Part shown: positions 62,729 through 64,000 of the stretch, one piece after another
How the letters are laid out: every line of letters starts with the position of its first letter
Numbering within the stretch: position 1 is the first letter of the stretch
Origin: Pseudomonadota bacterium
GTDB lineage: Bacteria; Desulfobacterota; Desulfobulbia; Desulfobulbales; Desulfurivibrionaceae
NCBI GenBank assembly: GCA_018830485.1
Contig: JAHJRQ010000012.1
Coordinates: 267,834-331,833 of the forward strand
Reading direction: 5' to 3'
Length of the DNA: 64,000 nucleotides
Program-made: the position numbers and the translations under genes
Notes under the pieces: generated by a model
Told to the model about the DNA's origin: nothing
Databases searched by the model: none
The model's input: only the letters and a program-made list of their open reading frames with translations

Positions 62729-63961
62729 TCAATCCAAGGGACTGCGTACACCGAGCAGATTCCGTCCCGCCACATGCGTGTAGATCATCGTGGTCTTTAC
62801 GTCTTTATGACCCAGCAAATCCTGAATGGTGCGGATGTCGTACCCGTTTTGCAGCAAGTGGGTTGCAAAACTGTGCCGCAGGGCATGGATTGTGGCCGGT
62901 TTGGCCAACCCGGCCCCGCTTACGGCCTTTTTGAATTTTTTCTGTAAGTTGGACGGGAACAGGTGATGGCGCCTGGTTATTCCTGTCTGAGGATCGGTGG
63001 ACTGGCTCTCGGCCGGGAACACCCAGAACCAGGGCCATTCCGTCCCGGCATTGGGATATTTTCGCCCCAAACCCTCGGGCAAGGCGATTCCCGGCAGATT
63101 GTTGCGCCGATCCTGCTCAAATTTCTTCCGGGCCAGGCCCAGTTGCTCCTGCAAGTCGCCAACCAGGCTTTCAGGCAAAACAGTCATCCGGTCCTTATTT
63201 CCCTTCCCGCTTCTGATCGTCAGGCATTTCCCTTCCAGATCAAGGTCCTTAATCCGCAAGTGCAGGCATTCACGCAAACGCAGACCACAGCCGTAGATGA
63301 GTTGCGCCATCAGCTTATATGTCCCATCCATTTTTGAAAAAACCCTAAAAACTTCCTCCCTGGTTAAAACAACCGGCAGTCTTGCTGTCCGCCTCGCTCT
63401 GACAGCCGCGCCAATCTGCATCTCCCGGTCAAGAACATTTCGGAAGAAGAAAAGTATGGCGTTGAGCGCCTGGTTTTGGGTGCTGGCTGAGACATTGCGG
63501 TCCACGGCCAGATGGCTCAAAAAATTGCGAACATCAGCGTCTTCAATGGCTTCAGGTTCTTTGGCCTGCAGAAACAGATAAAAACGGCGGAGCCAACCAA
63601 GGTACGATTGTTCGGTCTTCAGGGAGCGATGCAACAACCGTAAGGACTTTACCATCTCATCTGCGGCCTGTTGCCACTTTTCAGAACTGTCCTTGGCCGG
63701 GGATTTTTCATGGCGGACTTGTTGCGCCTGATAAAACATGAGCAACCGCAATGCTTCGCCAGCCTGCTCAACTTGCCACGGTTCCTGCTTTCTGGAAAGA
63801 TCGTCGAGAAACTGCATGACATCCTGCTCATTAACAGGCGGGAGCGATTCGGCGCTCAGACCATGAAAGGCCACAAACCTCTTCACCCATGCCAGGAAAT
63901 AAGGGGCCTTTTTTTCTGTAACCAACCGTCTTGAAAGAATAAATTGCTTGTAATGCTCCAT
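62729..63961 (-). CDS. Integron integrase (IntI-type tyrosine recombinase), long N-terminal form
   Basis: A 410-residue tyrosine recombinase. Catalytic residues are R228 (GCGLRLRE), a lysine in GKGNKDR (about 253-258), H359 and R362 (HALRHS), H385 (LLGHKD) and nucleophile Y394 (MIYTH). The IntI-specific extra patch is present at about 293-333 (LPEGLGRKYPNAGTEWPW, then STDPQTGITRRHH), which distinguishes integron integrases from XerC/D. The core-binding domain is at about 100-190. An additional 90-residue SAM-like domain precedes it, making the protein about 70 residues longer than IntI1. The C-terminus GVRSPLD is typical. The region upstream, where attI would be, begins at most 39 bases before the window end. 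Confidence 0.93.
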   Translation of the reverse strand: MEHYKQFILSRRLVTEKKAPYFLAWVKRFVAFHGLSAESLPPVNEQDVMQFLDDLSRKQEPWQVEQAGEALRLLMFYQAQQVRHEKSPAKDSSEKWQQAADEMVKSLRLLHRSLKTEQSYLGWLRRFYLFLQAKEPEAIEDADVRNFLSHLAVDRNVSASTQNQALNAILFFFRNVLDREMQIGAAVRARRTARLPVVLTREEVFRVFSKMDGTYKLMAQLIYGCGLRLRECLHLRIKDLDLEGKCLTIRSGKGNKDRMTVLPESLVGDLQEQLGLARKKFEQDRRNNLPGIALPEGLGRKYPNAGTEWPWFWVFPAESQSTDPQTGITRRHHLFPSNLQKKFKKAVSGAGLAKPATIHALRHSFATHLLQNGYDIRTIQDLLGHKDVKTTMIYTHVAGRNLLGVRSPLD

Positions 63962-64000
63962 GGTGTCAGGTAGACAGATAATACCCCGACTATTTTTAGC

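Overview
The window reads as a chromosome segment of a strictly anaerobic-type deltaproteobacterium (Desulfobacterota; Desulfobulbales-like is my best guess, inferred from gene content only). Supporting signs are the DUF39/CBS homocysteine-synthesis genes typical of sulfate reducers and methanogens, futalosine-pathway menaquinone genes, many sigma-54 regulators with their kinases, type IV pilus and competence genes, an in-frame UGA selenoprotein, and an integron-type integrase. Base composition and codon use look even, apart from short dispersed inverted-repeat elements. Almost all of the sequence is coding.

Layout. 1-4000: the 3' end of a sodium/solute symporter, a terminator, then a PilR/PilS-like sigma-54 regulator and kinase. 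4048-16946 (minus strand): a long run of biosynthetic genes. In transcription order these are a TPR membrane protein, panC-panD, mqnB-mqnD, a promoter, ilvB-ilvH, a terminator, psd-pssA-leuA-asd-rsmD-coaD and a compact Rieske/cytochrome b pair. 17150-19066: xseA, tRNA-Pro(CGG) and an HU protein. 19271-21886 (minus): a CBS-ACT protein, a DUF39 homocysteine-biosynthesis protein and a LarE-like sulfur transferase in one apparent operon. 22220-29796: pheA, moaA, tsaD-DUF2062-rsmA-alcohol dehydrogenase, a DUF3108 protein and a small unknown. 29930-32550: a ZraP-like periplasmic protein divergent from a ZraS-like kinase, with a candidate sigma-54 promoter and repeated sites between them. 32744-37729 (minus): the classic rho-rpmE-prfA-prmC-murA cluster. 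38349-43390: a primary-type sigma-70 factor, comEC and, convergent to it, pilT. 43559-56485: a signalling-rich region holding a PHP phosphoesterase, an OAS/CD-NTase-like nucleotidyltransferase, a receiver/CheA-like/NtrC-like trio, small Cys-rich proteins, a BaiN/HI0933-type flavoprotein, a SelW-like selenoprotein, an FHA-nucleotide cyclase, an HD-GYP phosphodiesterase, PpsR, and a membrane protein with a histidine kinase. 56748-62708: an ABC-F ATPase, a dNTPase and valS. 62729-63961 (minus): an integron-type integrase whose upstream side, where attI and any cassettes would lie, is cut off by the window edge.

How parts fit together. Asd makes aspartate semialdehyde, the presumed substrate of the DUF39 route to homocysteine. 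The LarE-like protein in that operon is a plausible sulfur-handling partner. IlvBH and LeuA supply branched-chain amino acids, but no ilvC is present between ilvH and psd. PilT, ComEC and the PilS/PilR-like pair point to type IV pili and DNA uptake. The 45.6-56.5 kb region combines phosphorelay, cyclic-nucleotide and redox functions.

The most notable item is the SelW-like selenoprotein at 51653-51877. Ordinary gene calling would miss it because its Sec codon is read as stop. It has a CxxU motif, a correctly placed SECIS-like hairpin and full-length homology to the Rdx/SelW family. Other points of interest are the CheA-like kinase carrying two MshEN-like motifs, the CBS-DUF39-LarE operon, and a 151-bp element built from five consecutive perfect hairpins inside terminal inverted repeats.
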